64,000 nucleotides of DNA from Halosegnis marinus. Lineage in GTDB: Archaea; Halobacteriota; Halobacteria; Halobacteriales; Haloarculaceae. Shown one piece after another: positions 49,341-57,955 of this stretch (the stretch's first letter is position 1; the number at the start of each line of letters is the position of its first letter). Made by a program: the position numbers and the translations under genes. The notes under the pieces were generated by a model, which searched no databases, was not told where the DNA came from, and saw only the letters and a list, made by a program, of their open reading frames with translations. The stretch lies in assembly GCF_029338355.1 (NCBI RefSeq), contig NZ_CP119802.1, forward strand, positions 496,001 to 560,000, read 5' to 3'.

Positions 49341-50423
49341 ATGACACGCGGGGACGTCGACTACGAGTTCGACCGGACGGACCGGGCCGTCGTGAACGCC
49401 TTTCAGGGAGGGTTCCCGGTCGTCGCGGACCCCTACGAGCCGGCCGCCGCGGCCCTGCGCGAGCGCGGGGTTGACGTGACCGCCGACGAACTGTGCGAGC
49501 GTATCGCCCGGATGGTCGAGGCGGGCGCGCTCTCGCGGTTCGGCGCGCTGGTCAACGCCGAGGAGATCGGCGGCGCGGCGTCGCTCGTGGCGATGCACGC
49601 CCCGCCGGAGCGCTACGACGAGGTGGCCGAGACGGTGAACGGGTTCCGCGAGGTGGCGCACAACTACGAGCGCGAGCACCCGCACCTCAACATGTGGTTC
49701 GTCGTCTCGGTCGCGGACCGCGACGGCGTCGCGCCCGTCCTCGACCGCATCGAGGACGCGACGGGCCAGGAGACGTACGACATGCCGAAGCTCCGGGAGT
49801 TCCACGTCGGCGCGAAGTTCCTCATGGACGGCCCCGTCCCCGAGGGCGACCTCGACCTCTCGGCCCTCGGTCCCGAGGTGGAGCCGTCGGGCCGGGACTT
49901 CCTCACGCCCGACGAGTACGACCTCGTGATGGAGATACAGGGCGGCCTGCCGACCACCCGAACCCCGTACGCGGACGTGGCCGAGGCGCTCGGCAAGCCC
50001 GTCGAGTGGGTGGTGGAGACGGTGAAACGGTTCGACGCGGAGGGGAAGGTGCGCCGGGTCGGCGTCATCCCGAACCACTACGCGCTCGGCTACACGGAGA
50101 ACGGGATGACCGTCTGGGACGTGCCCGACGACCTCGTCGAGGCGGTCGGTCCCGAGGTGGCGTCGCTCGACTTCGTCACCCACTGCTACCGGCGGCCGCG
50201 CCACGAGGGCGTCTGGCCGTACAACTTCTTCGCGATGACGCACGGTCGCGACGAGGCCGAATCCCGCGAGCGCATCGAGCAGGTCCGCGACGTGATGGCC
50301 GACCACTGGGACGTCGGCGAGGAGGACTGGGACACGCTGTTCTCGACGCGCATCCTGAAGAAGACGGGCATCAGGCTCGACGAGCGCGCGAAGGCGAACA
50401 CGGGGGCCGCGGAGGAGGCGTGA
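49341..50423 (+). CDS. ahbB: Siroheme decarboxylase, AhbA/AhbB fused (Lrp/AsnC-like)
   Basis: A 360-residue protein made of two Lrp/AsnC-like halves (about 1-180 and 185-360). That corresponds to AhbA and AhbB in one chain. The N-terminal half begins FDRTDRAVVNAFQGGFPVV and contains MVEAGALSRFGALVNAEEIG. The second contains the AhbB hallmark RRVGVIPNHYALGYTENGM, then VTHCYRRPRHEGVWPYNFFA and MTHGR. These include the His and Arg/Tyr residues implicated in binding and decarboxylating siroheme to 12,18-didecarboxysiroheme, the entry to the alternative haem route. Originally mistaken for transcription factors in many genomes. Overlaps the next gene as GTGA. Confidence 0.9.
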   Translation: MTRGDVDYEFDRTDRAVVNAFQGGFPVVADPYEPAAAALRERGVDVTADELCERIARMVEAGALSRFGALVNAEEIGGAASLVAMHAPPERYDEVAETVNGFREVAHNYEREHPHLNMWFVVSVADRDGVAPVLDRIEDATGQETYDMPKLREFHVGAKFLMDGPVPEGDLDLSALGPEVEPSGRDFLTPDEYDLVMEIQGGLPTTRTPYADVAEALGKPVEWVVETVKRFDAEGKVRRVGVIPNHYALGYTENGMTVWDVPDDLVEAVGPEVASLDFVTHCYRRPRHEGVWPYNFFAMTHGRDEAESRERIEQVRDVMADHWDVGEEDWDTLFSTRILKKTGIRLDERAKANTGAAEEA

Positions 50424-51067
50424 TTCCGCTCCTCCACGACTTCGCGGGCGAGACGGTGCTCGTGTTCGGCGGCGGGCCGGTCGGGGCGCGCAAGGCCCGG
50501 CGGTTCGCCCGCGAGGCCCGCGTCGTCGTCGTCGCGCCGGAGTTCGCCGACGCCGACTTCGGCGGGGCCGAGCGCGTCCGCGAGGCCCCCGCGCCCGACG
50601 AGGTGGGCGGCTGGCTCGACCGGACCGACCCGGCGCTCGTCGTCGCGGCCACCGACGACGGGGCGCTCAACGCCCGCGTCGAGAGCGAGGCCCGCGGGCG
50701 CGGCGTCCTCGTCAACCGCACGGACGAACACGGGGGGCGCGACGCGGGGAGCGTCGTCGTCCCCGCCACCGTCCGCGACGGCGACGTCGTGGTGTCGATA
50801 TCGACCGGCGGGGCCTCCCCCGCGCTGTCGAAGCACCTCCGGGAGCGCATCGAGTCGGAACTGGCCGACGCGGGCGCGATGGCCGACCTGACGGGGGAGC
50901 TGCGCGACCGGCTCCAGCGCGAGGGGGTCGCCCCCGAAAAGCGCCGGGCGGCGGTGCGAAGCGTCGTCGAAAACGACCGGGTTTGGAAGCATTTAGGTGA
51001 GGGAGCGTCTAAAGCCGCACAGGAAGCCGACGCCGTCGTCGACGGCGTCGTAGGTGACGACCCGTGA
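50420..51067 (+). CDS. Precorrin-2 dehydrogenase / siroheme synthase N-terminal-type
   Basis: A 215-residue Met8/SirC-type enzyme. It begins at GTG 50420 with an N-terminal NAD-binding motif LVFGGGPVGARKARRF (about 15-30). VVAATDDGALNARV and DVVVSISTGGASPALSKHLR (about 118-137) are further family motifs. It oxidises precorrin-2 to sirohydrochlorin and may also insert iron, giving siroheme for the enzyme encoded directly upstream. It lacks the methyltransferase half of CysG. Its TGA overlaps the hemA GTG. Confidence 0.9.
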   Translation: MIPLLHDFAGETVLVFGGGPVGARKARRFAREARVVVVAPEFADADFGGAERVREAPAPDEVGGWLDRTDPALVVAATDDGALNARVESEARGRGVLVNRTDEHGGRDAGSVVVPATVRDGDVVVSISTGGASPALSKHLRERIESELADAGAMADLTGELRDRLQREGVAPEKRRAAVRSVVENDRVWKHLGEGASKAAQEADAVVDGVVGDDP

Positions 51068-52404
51068 CAGGTGCAACGATAATCTCCGGACTGAGCGTCT
51101 CCCACACGGACGCGTCCGTCGACGAGATAGAGGCCGCGTGCGGGGAGAGCGAGGCGGCCGTCGTGGCCGACCTGCTCGCGAACCCGGCCGTCGAGGAGGC
51201 CTTCGCCCTCCAGACGTGCAACCGAGCGGAGGCGTACGTCGTCACGGCCGACGAGGCCGACGGCATCGAACTGCTCCGGGAGCGGTTCGCCGCGACCGAC
51301 GGAGACGCGCTCCGCGAACTCGACCACGAGGCATCGCTGCGCCACCTCATGCGCGTGGCCTGCGGGCTGGAGTCGCTCGTGGTCGGCGAGGACCAGATAC
51401 TCGGCCAACTGCGCGCCGCCTACGAGACGGCCGACGAGGCCGGCGGCGTCGGCCCGACGCTGGAGGACGCCCTGCTGAAGGCGATTCACGTCGGCGAGCG
51501 CGCGCGTACGGAGACGGCAATCAACGAGGGCGTCGTCTCGCTCGGCTCCGCGGCGGTCGAACTCGCGGCCCGCGAACGGGACCTCTCGGGCGCGACCGGC
51601 CTCGTCGTCGGCGCGGGCGAGATGGGGACGCTCGCGGCGAAGGCGCTGGACGACGCCGTCGGGCGCGTCATCGTCGCCAACCGCACGCACGACCGGGCGC
51701 GGCTCGTCGTCGCCAACCTCGACGGCGATGCGACCGCCGTGAGCCTCGACGCGCTCCCGCTCGCGCTCACCGAGGCCGACGTGGTCGTCGCCGCGACGGG
51801 CGCTCCCGACCCCGTCGTCGACGAGGCGACGCTGCGCAACGCCGGCGAGACGCTCCTCATCGACATCGCCCAGCCGCGCGACGTGGCCCCCGCCGCCGGC
51901 ACCGTGGCCGGCGTCGAGATACACGACCTCGACGACCTCCAGTCGGTCACGGACGAGACGCTCTCGGCGCGCCGGGTCGCCGCCGAGCGCGTCGAGGCGA
52001 TGATAGACGAGGAGCTGGAGAACCTGCTCGCGCAGTACAAGCGCAAGCGCGCCGACCAGGTCATCTCCGCGATGTACGAGGGGGCGGAGCGGATGAAGCA
52101 GCGCGAACTCCGCACGGCGCTCTCGAAGCTCGACGACGGGGAGTTCTCCGACGAGCAGCGCGAGGTGGTCGAGTCGATGGCCGACGCGCTCGTCTCACAG
52201 CTGCTCGCGGCGCCCACCCGGAGCCTCCGGGACGCCGCCGAGGAGGACGACTGGTCGACCATCCACACCGCGCTCCAGCTGTTCGACCCGACGACGGGCG
52301 GCCCCCGACAGCTCCACGACACCGCGCCCGAGGAGCTCCCGGCGGCGGTCCGCGAGGGCATCCCGCCCGCCGTCCTCGACCAGCTCGGCCCCTCCGACGA
52401 CTGA
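51064..52404 (+). CDS. hemA: Glutamyl-tRNA reductase
   Basis: A 446-residue GluTR. The catalytic Cys is Cys52 in ALQTCNRAEAYVV. The dimer and NADPH-binding regions are seen in SLRHLMRVACGLESLVVGED, QILGQLRAAYE, and the Rossmann motif ATGLVVGAGEMGTLAAKAL (about 178-196). The C-terminal dimerisation helix is long and acidic. It makes glutamate-1-semialdehyde, the first dedicated tetrapyrrole precursor. It starts at GTG 51064 overlapping the preceding stop, closing a three-gene haem operon covering entry (HemA) and the siroheme branch. Confidence 0.95.
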   Translation: MTGATIISGLSVSHTDASVDEIEAACGESEAAVVADLLANPAVEEAFALQTCNRAEAYVVTADEADGIELLRERFAATDGDALRELDHEASLRHLMRVACGLESLVVGEDQILGQLRAAYETADEAGGVGPTLEDALLKAIHVGERARTETAINEGVVSLGSAAVELAARERDLSGATGLVVGAGEMGTLAAKALDDAVGRVIVANRTHDRARLVVANLDGDATAVSLDALPLALTEADVVVAATGAPDPVVDEATLRNAGETLLIDIAQPRDVAPAAGTVAGVEIHDLDDLQSVTDETLSARRVAAERVEAMIDEELENLLAQYKRKRADQVISAMYEGAERMKQRELRTALSKLDDGEFSDEQREVVESMADALVSQLLAAPTRSLRDAAEEDDWSTIHTALQLFDPTTGGPRQLHDTAPEELPAAVREGIPPAVLDQLGPSDD

Positions 52405-52443
52405 CCGACGCCTTTTCGCCGCCGCGCGCGACACCTCCGACAG

Positions 52444-52998
52444 ATGCCCGAGTGGCCGCCGACGGGACGCGACGCCCTGCTCGCCCGCGCCCGCGAGTAC
52501 GCACGGACCGTCGATATCGACGTGGACCCCGACGCGCTCTCGTGGGAGGTGTCCGAGCGCGCGAAGCGGCGCGCCGGCGCGTGCCGCTACGACCCCGCGA
52601 CCGGCGAGGTCACGATCCGGCTCGCCCGGCGCGCCGCCGACGCCTTCTCGTGGAACGAGTTCGCCCGCGTCGTCCGCCACGAGCTCGTCCACGCGTGGGA
52701 GTACCGCGAGTTCGGCGAGGCGGGCCACGGCCCCCGCTTCCGCGCGCAGGCCGACCGGCTGGACGTGACGACGACCTGTCCGACGTTCGCCGCGGCGCGG
52801 CTCCGCCTGCGGTGTACGGACCCCGCGTGCGACTGGCGCGCCGACCGCCACCGCGCCGCGGCCACGGTCACGGAGCCGGAGCGCCGGCGGTGCGGCCGCT
52901 GTGGCTCGCGCTACGAGGTGGAACACGTCGCCTCCGGCGAGACGTGGCGGACGGCGGCGGGCTACCGGGGTGCGCGCGAACGCATCGAGGAGTGGTAG
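52444..52998 (+). CDS. SprT-like zinc metallopeptidase-fold protein
   Basis: A 184-residue SprT-domain protein. The zinc motif HELVH is at 79-83, with the third ligand His in FGEAGHGPRFR near 95. A C-terminal zinc ribbon is formed by cysteines near 118-125 (RCTDPACDW) and near 145-150 (CGRCGSRY). SprT/SPRTN proteins cleave DNA-protein crosslinks in eukaryotes; the archaeal role is not established. It has a start 39 bases after hemA on the same strand and ends tail-to-tail with RNase HI, 6 bases apart. Confidence 0.88.
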   Translation: MPEWPPTGRDALLARAREYARTVDIDVDPDALSWEVSERAKRRAGACRYDPATGEVTIRLARRAADAFSWNEFARVVRHELVHAWEYREFGEAGHGPRFRAQADRLDVTTTCPTFAAARLRLRCTDPACDWRADRHRAAATVTEPERRRCGRCGSRYEVEHVASGETWRTAAGYRGARERIEEW

Positions 52999-53004
52999 GA
53001 ACGG

Positions 53005-53628
53005 TCAGTCGGCGTGGCGGTCGGCGCGGCTCGGCGGGGGTATCTGCTCGCCCGTCGTCTCCGGGGCGTCGGGGACGACACACCGCGCCGGCTCGTGGTT
53101 CACGTGCGCGTAGCTTCCGGGGTCGTTGGCGAGCGGGTGGGCGGGGTTCTCGCGGGAGTCCAGCCGGGCGGCGCGGAGTTCGGCGAAGCCGCCGATGCGG
53201 GCGCGGATGCCCCGCCAGTGGTGGTTCGTCGCGGGCGGGACGCGACACGGGTGCGGCGGGCGGGCGTCGGGCGCAGCCAGCGCGAGCGCCGCGCGGTTCA
53301 CGTTCGCGGCGAGGTCGTCGTGGTCGAGGGCGACGCCGACCCGGGCCGACGCGGGGGCCCGCGCCGCGAGCACGTCGAGCCCGAGGTGGAGCGCGCGGTA
53401 CTCCGCGACGTTGTTGTCGGGCGGGGCGTCCGGCACGGAGAGCCGGGCGACCGTCTCGCCGTCGCGCGTCTCGATGACGACGCCCAGCCCGCCGGCTCCG
53501 GAGTCGCGGAAGGAGCCGTCCGTGGCCACGTAGAAGTCGCGGTGGTGGGTGCGCGGGGGGTGCGCGATGTGCGGGGTAGGGCTGTCGTCGAACAGGTCCC
53601 GGAGCGCCGGCCGGCCGTATGCGGCCAT
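53005..53628 (-). CDS. rnhA: Ribonuclease HI-family protein
   Basis: A 207-residue haloarchaeal RNase HI. Acidic active-site residues appear in VATDGSFRDSGAGGLGVVIE (Asp, about 37), NNVAEYRALHLGLDV (Glu, about 75) and VALDHDDLAANVN (Asp, about 100). The C-terminal motif that bears the fourth acid in bacteria reads NPAHPLAND, with His where Asp usually stands. That variant is, as far as I recall, normal for haloarchaeal members. It degrades RNA in RNA-DNA hybrids. The C-terminal 40 residues are a Pro/His-rich tail, lacking a clear domain. Confidence 0.88.
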   Translation of the reverse strand: MAAYGRPALRDLFDDSPTPHIAHPPRTHHRDFYVATDGSFRDSGAGGLGVVIETRDGETVARLSVPDAPPDNNVAEYRALHLGLDVLAARAPASARVGVALDHDDLAANVNRAALALAAPDARPPHPCRVPPATNHHWRGIRARIGGFAELRAARLDSRENPAHPLANDPGSYAHVNHEPARCVVPDAPETTGEQIPPPSRADRHAD

Positions 53629-53733
53629 ATGTCACGCTCGCCGCCCCATGCGCATAAAGTCACGGCTTGTTCGCCAACGTTTGACAGGCTTCGACTCCGA
53701 AAGCTTCTCGCCGGGCGGTCGCCGAGTCCGGCC

Positions 53734-54660
53734 GTGCGCCACCGGAACCTCGCGCTCTTTCTCGTCCTCGCGGCGGTGTGGGGGTCGGCGTTCGTCGCCA
53801 TCAAGGCCGGCCTCGGCACGCCCGCGGCGCCCGCGGGCTTCTTCGACGCGCCCGTGCTGTTCGCGGCGCTGCGCTACGACATCGCGGGCGTGTTGATGCT
53901 CGGCTACGCCGCCTACGCGACGGACCAGTTCCTGCCCCGGGGCCGCCGGCAGTGGACCGCCACGCTCGTCGCCGGCGCGCTGATGATCGCCGCCTACCAC
54001 GCCTTCCTCTTCGTCGGGGAGACGGACCCGGCGGTGTCGAGCGCCGCCGCGGCCGTCGTCGTCTCGCTGTCGCCCGTCCTCACCGCCGGCTTCTCGCGGC
54101 TGTGGCTCCCGTCGGAGCGGCTGACCCCCGTCGGCGTCCTCGGCCTCCTGCTCGGCCTCGTCGGCGTGGTCGTCCTCACGGACCCCGCGCCGGGGAACCT
54201 CGGCGTCTCCCCCGGCGTCGTCTTCGTCTTCCTCGCCACCCTCTCGTTCGCGTCGGGGTCCGTCCTCACCCGTCGGCTCGACACCGACCTGCCCATCGAG
54301 ACGATGGAGGCGTGGGCGATGGTGACCGGCGCGGCGATGATGCACGTCGCCAGCGTCGCCGTCGGGGAGTCGGTCGCCGCCGTGGAGTTCACGCCGCGGG
54401 CGCTCGCGGCGCTCGCTTACCTCGCCGTGGCGGCCTCCGCGCTCGGCTTCCTCGTCTACTTCGACCTGCTGGAACGGCTCGGTCCCGTCGAGATAAACCT
54501 CGTCTCGTACGCCGCGCCGCCCGTCGCCGCGCTCGTCGGCTTCCTCCTCCTCGACGAGACCGTCGACGCCGCGGCCGCCGCCGGCTTCCTCGTCATCCTC
54601 GCCGGCTTCGTGCTGGTGAAGCGCGAGGCCATCAGGGACGTGGTCGCCCGAGCGGGCTGA
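53734..54660 (+). CDS. EamA-family (DMT) transporter
   Basis: A 308-residue drug/metabolite-type transporter with ten predicted helices in two EamA repeats (about 5-145 and 155-300). Typical segments are LAAVWGSAFVAIKAGLG, FLFVGETDPAVSSAAAAVVV, SLSPVLTAGFSRLWL and VSYAAPPVAALVGFLLLDET. It exports or imports small metabolites; substrate not deducible. GTG 53734 (RHRNLALFLVLAAVWG) is the only start giving a normal first helix; upstream in-frame sequence lies over the divergent RNase HI gene. Confidence 0.9.
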   Translation: MRHRNLALFLVLAAVWGSAFVAIKAGLGTPAAPAGFFDAPVLFAALRYDIAGVLMLGYAAYATDQFLPRGRRQWTATLVAGALMIAAYHAFLFVGETDPAVSSAAAAVVVSLSPVLTAGFSRLWLPSERLTPVGVLGLLLGLVGVVVLTDPAPGNLGVSPGVVFVFLATLSFASGSVLTRRLDTDLPIETMEAWAMVTGAAMMHVASVAVGESVAAVEFTPRALAALAYLAVAASALGFLVYFDLLERLGPVEINLVSYAAPPVAALVGFLLLDETVDAAAAAGFLVILAGFVLVKREAIRDVVARAG

Positions 54661-54724
54661 CTGGGGCCGAGAGACCGGGCACCCCCCTACCGTTTTCCGT
54701 CCGCCGGGAGACGACACGGCCGAC

Positions 54725-55720
54725 ATGGGAGGCGACGACGCCCGCGACCCGGTGGCCGAGGGACTGCCCGACGAGGACCTCTACGACGTGGCCGACTGGG
54801 AGCGGCGGGGAACGCTCGACCGGGCCGCGAGCGGCATCTACACCGCCATACGGAGGGGCGGCACCGGCCTGCTCGTGCTCGTCGCGGCCCTGCTGCTCGT
54901 CGCGCAGGTCGGAGTCATCGGCTACGCGATAACGACCCAGCCGAGCCTCGGCGTGTTGACGCTGTTCTCGGTCGTTCCGGCGTTCCTCCTCGTCGGCTTC
55001 GTCTGGTACCACGACGCGACGATGCGCGAGCCGTGGCTCCCGCTCGCGGTCACGTTCCTGCTCGCCGTCCTGTTCGCGTCGTTCGCGGCGCTCGCCAACT
55101 CCGCGCTCCGGCCCGTCGTCGGGGGGCTGGTCCCCGTGTTCGGGCTGTTCGCCTACTTCTACCTCGTGGTCGCGCCCGTCGAGGAGTTCGTGAAGTGGCT
55201 CGCGGTCCGGGTGTACGCGTTCGAGGGGGCGGGCTTCGACGCCGTCGTCGACGGCGCGGTGTACGGGGCCGTCGCCGGCCTCGGGTTCGCAACCGTCGAG
55301 AACGCGCTGTACATCACGCAGGGGGCGCTGGAGGCCGGCGCGCTCGCCGGCGCGCAGCCGTTCACGAGCGCCGCCGTCGGCACATCCGTCTCGCGGGCGT
55401 TCGTCGGGCCGGGCCACGTCATCTACTCGGCGTTCGCGGGCTACTACCTCGGCCTGGCGAAGTTCAACCGCGAGGACGCCGGCCCCATCGTCGTGAAGGG
55501 CCTGCTCGTCGCGGCGCTCATCCACGCGACGTACAACAGCCTCGTCAACGTCGTCCCCGGCCTGCTCGGGAGCGCCCTGCCCGGCGTGCCGGGCTTCCTG
55601 CTCCTGTTCGCCTTCATCCTCGTGTACGACGGCGTGTTCGGCTACCTGCTCTACCGGAAGCTCTCGCGCTACCGGAGCCACTACCGGCGCGCGACGGGCG
55701 AGGCGGCGGGCGCGGACTAG
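54725..55720 (+). CDS. PrsW-family intramembrane metalloprotease
   Basis: A 331-residue membrane protein of the PrsW/abortive-phage-like family. The key motif EEFVKW is near residues 153-158 (VVAPVEEFVKWLAVRVYAFE). VVDGAVYGAVAGLGFATVEN, VGPGHVIYSAFAGYYLGLAK and ALIHATYNSLVNVVPG complete the metal-site helices. In Bacillus PrsW cleaves an anti-sigma factor; here targets are unknown. About eight helices with an acidic N-terminal cytoplasmic tail of 45 residues. It shares an interlocked CTAG stop with the convergent small gene at 55717. Confidence 0.92.
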   Translation: MGGDDARDPVAEGLPDEDLYDVADWERRGTLDRAASGIYTAIRRGGTGLLVLVAALLLVAQVGVIGYAITTQPSLGVLTLFSVVPAFLLVGFVWYHDATMREPWLPLAVTFLLAVLFASFAALANSALRPVVGGLVPVFGLFAYFYLVVAPVEEFVKWLAVRVYAFEGAGFDAVVDGAVYGAVAGLGFATVENALYITQGALEAGALAGAQPFTSAAVGTSVSRAFVGPGHVIYSAFAGYYLGLAKFNREDAGPIVVKGLLVAALIHATYNSLVNVVPGLLGSALPGVPGFLLLFAFILVYDGVFGYLLYRKLSRYRSHYRRATGEAAGAD

Positions 55721-55956
55721 TCCTCGCGGTTGTGGCCGTGTCCGGCGAGGAGCGCGGCCACGTTGGCGACGACCAGCGCGGCGAACAGCACCGCGCCGCG
55801 GCTCCCGCCCGGCCCCGAGACGAGCAGGAGCGGGTACGAGACCGGGATGAGAATCGCGCCCCAGAAGCCGACGCGCTCCGCGGGCGAGCGGAGGCGCGTC
55901 GCGGCCCGACGCAGCGGCCCGGCGTCGGTTCGGGTGGAGGAGCTGTGAGTGGACAT
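55717..55956 (-). CDS. Small membrane protein, haloarchaeal
   Basis: A 79-residue protein with two helices (about 30-48 and 52-70), a Ser/Thr-rich N-terminus and a His/Asn/Arg tail (GHGHNRED). ATG 55956 is favoured over an in-frame ATG 72 bases upstream because a TTATATGA element at about 55986-55993 would give a start near 55956. Two 14-base direct repeats lie upstream at 56016 and 56077. Function unknown. Confidence 0.65.
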   Translation of the reverse strand: MSTHSSSTRTDAGPLRRAATRLRSPAERVGFWGAILIPVSYPLLLVSGPGGSRGAVLFAALVVANVAALLAGHGHNRED

Positions 55957-56015
55957 CGGACACTCGGGACGAGGGCGGGACGCGTCATATAACGGGCCGA
56001 GCCTTCGGGACGTTT

Positions 56016-56090
56016 CGCGACGTTTCACGCGGTCAGGCTCCGCCTGTCCCGACCCGCGCGACGGGGCGAGAGCGCCCGCGACGTTTCACG
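56016..56090. repeat. Pair of 14-base direct repeats upstream of the small membrane gene
   Basis: The word CGCGACGTTTCACG occurs at 56016-56029 and again at 56077-56090; a partial third copy (GACGTTTCGCG) begins at 56009. All lie 50-135 bases upstream of ATG 55956. They could be binding sites for a regulator of that gene or remnants of a decayed 3' region. The surrounding 200 bases show no gene I can support. Confidence 0.5.
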
Positions 56091-56155
56091 GCGCTCGCTC
56101 GTCGCGTCTCGTCGGACGCCGGGCCGCCGCGGGTCGGCCACGCGTCCGTCGCCCG

Positions 56156-56575
56156 TCAGCCGAGCGTCGCCACCTCGACCTCGTGGGGGCCGGCCGGCGT
56201 CTCGACGACGGCCCGCTCCGCGACGCTGTCCCGGACGGCGGCGCGCCACGACTCGACGGCTTCCTCGTGGGCCGTCCGGTGGCGCTCGACGGAGTAGTCG
56301 CCGGCCTCGCGGAGCGCGTCCTCGGTGTCGTCCGGGTCGGGGAAGGCCGGCGCGTCGGGCACGAGCGACTCGGGCGCGACGTGGAGCGGCGCGGGGTCGC
56401 CGTACGGCGACTCCTTGCCCGCGATGTGGAGGCGCGCGCGGATGCGCGGCGAGAAGGGCGGCGTGACGCGCAACACCGCGCCCGCGTCCCGCCGGGCGTT
56501 CGCCTCCAGCGCCGTCGCCACGTCGTCGGCGTGGACGACGATGCGGCGCACGTCCGTCGGGTCGTCGGTCTGCAC
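56156..56575 (-). CDS. Conserved haloarchaeal protein of unknown function
   Basis: A 139-residue acidic protein. It starts at GTG 56575 (QTDDPTDVRRIVVHADDVAT), the only plausible start before an upstream stretch with no ATG. Visible parts are VLRVTPPFSPRIRARLHIAG, ESPYGDPAPLHVAPESLVPD, and a C-terminal helix followed by strands. It resembles haloarchaeal hypothetical proteins (DUF7112-like). No motif suggests an activity. Divergent from the 75-residue gene at 56650 with a 74-base gap. Confidence 0.7.
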   Translation of the reverse strand: MQTDDPTDVRRIVVHADDVATALEANARRDAGAVLRVTPPFSPRIRARLHIAGKESPYGDPAPLHVAPESLVPDAPAFPDPDDTEDALREAGDYSVERHRTAHEEAVESWRAAVRDSVAERAVVETPAGPHEVEVATLG

Positions 56576-56649
56576 GCCCCCACCGAGGCGGGCGACCGAA
56601 ATGAGCGTTCCCCCGCGCCGCTTTTGGCCCCGGCCGGGGAACGCCGGGC

Positions 56650-56877
56650 ATGGGCTGGGAACGCACGCGCGACGACGAGCGCCGTATCGAGTGGGAGCGG
56701 ACGGACGGCTACGCCCGCGTGGTCGCCCGGGAGACGGCGACCGGCACGTGGGCGGTGAGCCTCGACCGCCTCGAACAGGCCCCCGACGGGCAGACGTACG
56801 ACCACCGGACGGCGCCCGACCGCGACGCGGCGCTCGACCCCGCGACCGCGCTGCTGGACGCGAACGAGGTGGAGTGA
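56650..56877 (+). CDS. Small acidic haloarchaeal protein (DUF7543-like)
   Basis: A 75-residue soluble protein (MGWERTRDDERRIEWERTDG, VVARETATGTWAVSLDRLEQ) resembling the haloarchaeal DUF7543 group. It forms a likely small beta-sheet followed by a helix. No function known. It precedes the S66 peptidase-like gene by 44 bases on the same strand. Confidence 0.72.
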   Translation: MGWERTRDDERRIEWERTDGYARVVARETATGTWAVSLDRLEQAPDGQTYDHRTAPDRDAALDPATALLDANEVE

Positions 56878-56921
56878 CACGCCGGGCGAACGCCCAAGTG
56901 CGCGGGCCGTCGCCACCGGGT

Positions 56922-57955
56922 ATGGAGTGCACCGTGCCGCCCGCCCTCTCGGAGGGGAGCCGCGTCGCCGTCTGCCGCCCCGCCGCGGTGGCCCGCTCGA
57001 GCACGTACCCCGACCACCTCGTCGAACTGGGGTTCGAGCGCCCCGCACGGAGTTCGGGCTGGAACCGGTCGCGTACGACAGCCTCCGCGCGGACGCCCGC
57101 GACCTCTACGACGACCCGGCGGGCCGCGCCGCCGAACTGGAGCGGGCGTTCCGCGAGCCCGATATCGACGGCGTGATAGCGGCCATCGGCGGCAACGACC
57201 AGATACGGGTCCTGAAGCACCTCGACCCCGCCGCGATACGGGACAACCCCACCCGGTTCTACGGGACGAGCGACAACACCTCCTTTGCGGCCTTCTGCCG
57301 CGCGCAGGGGGTCGTCTCCTTCTACGGGGGAACGCTGTTCACCGACGTCTGTGAGCCGGGCGGTATCGACGACTACACCCGCGAGTACCTCGAACGCGCC
57401 CTCTTCGACGACGCGCTCGGCGCGGTGCGGCCCGCGGGCCGGTACAGCGACGAGGACCTCGACTGGCACGACCCGGCGGCCCTCGACCGCGACCCGGAGT
57501 ACGAGGCCGGCGACCGCCGCTGGCACGGCTCCGGTCGCGTCGAGGGGCGGACGTGGGGCGGCTGTCTGGAGGTGCTCTCGACCCACCTGATGGCCGACGC
57601 ATGCGTCCCCGAGGAGACGGCGGGGAGCGTCCTCCTGCTCGAAACGTCCGAGGAACTCCCGACCGCCGGCGAGGTGCGACGGGTGCTGTACGGCCTCGGC
57701 GAACGCGGCGCGCTCGACGTCGGCGCGGTGCTCGTCGGCCGGGCGAAGGCGCGCGGCTTCGGCACCGAGCGTCCCCCCGACGAGCGGGCGGCCTACCGCG
57801 AGCGCCAGCGCGAGGCCGTCGTCGAGGTCGTCCGCGAGTACTCGGACGCGGTCGTCGTCACCGACGTCGAGTTCGGGCACGCGCGTCCCGTCGCGCCGCT
57901 CCCGATGGGCGCCGAGTGCGTCGTGGACGCCGACGCCGAGCGGCTACGGTTCTAA
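56922..57955 (+). pseudogene. S66-family (LD-carboxypeptidase/MccF-like) peptidase, frameshifted
   Basis: The first 40 codons from ATG 56922 (ECTVPPALSEGSRVAVCRPA, then PDHLVELGFERP) read in one frame. From about 57045 the family resemblance continues in another frame to TAA 57953 (RTEFGLEPVAYDSLRADARD onward). The break sits at a run of four C at 57041-57044; one more C would restore a 344-residue protein of normal length. Downstream the peptidase residues are intact: nucleophile Ser in YGTSDNTSF, Glu in VEGRTWGGCLE and His in EFGHARPVAPLPMGA. Either a sequencing or assembly error in a C run or a recently broken gene. Its end overlaps the thioesterase by 12 bases. Confidence 0.72.
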
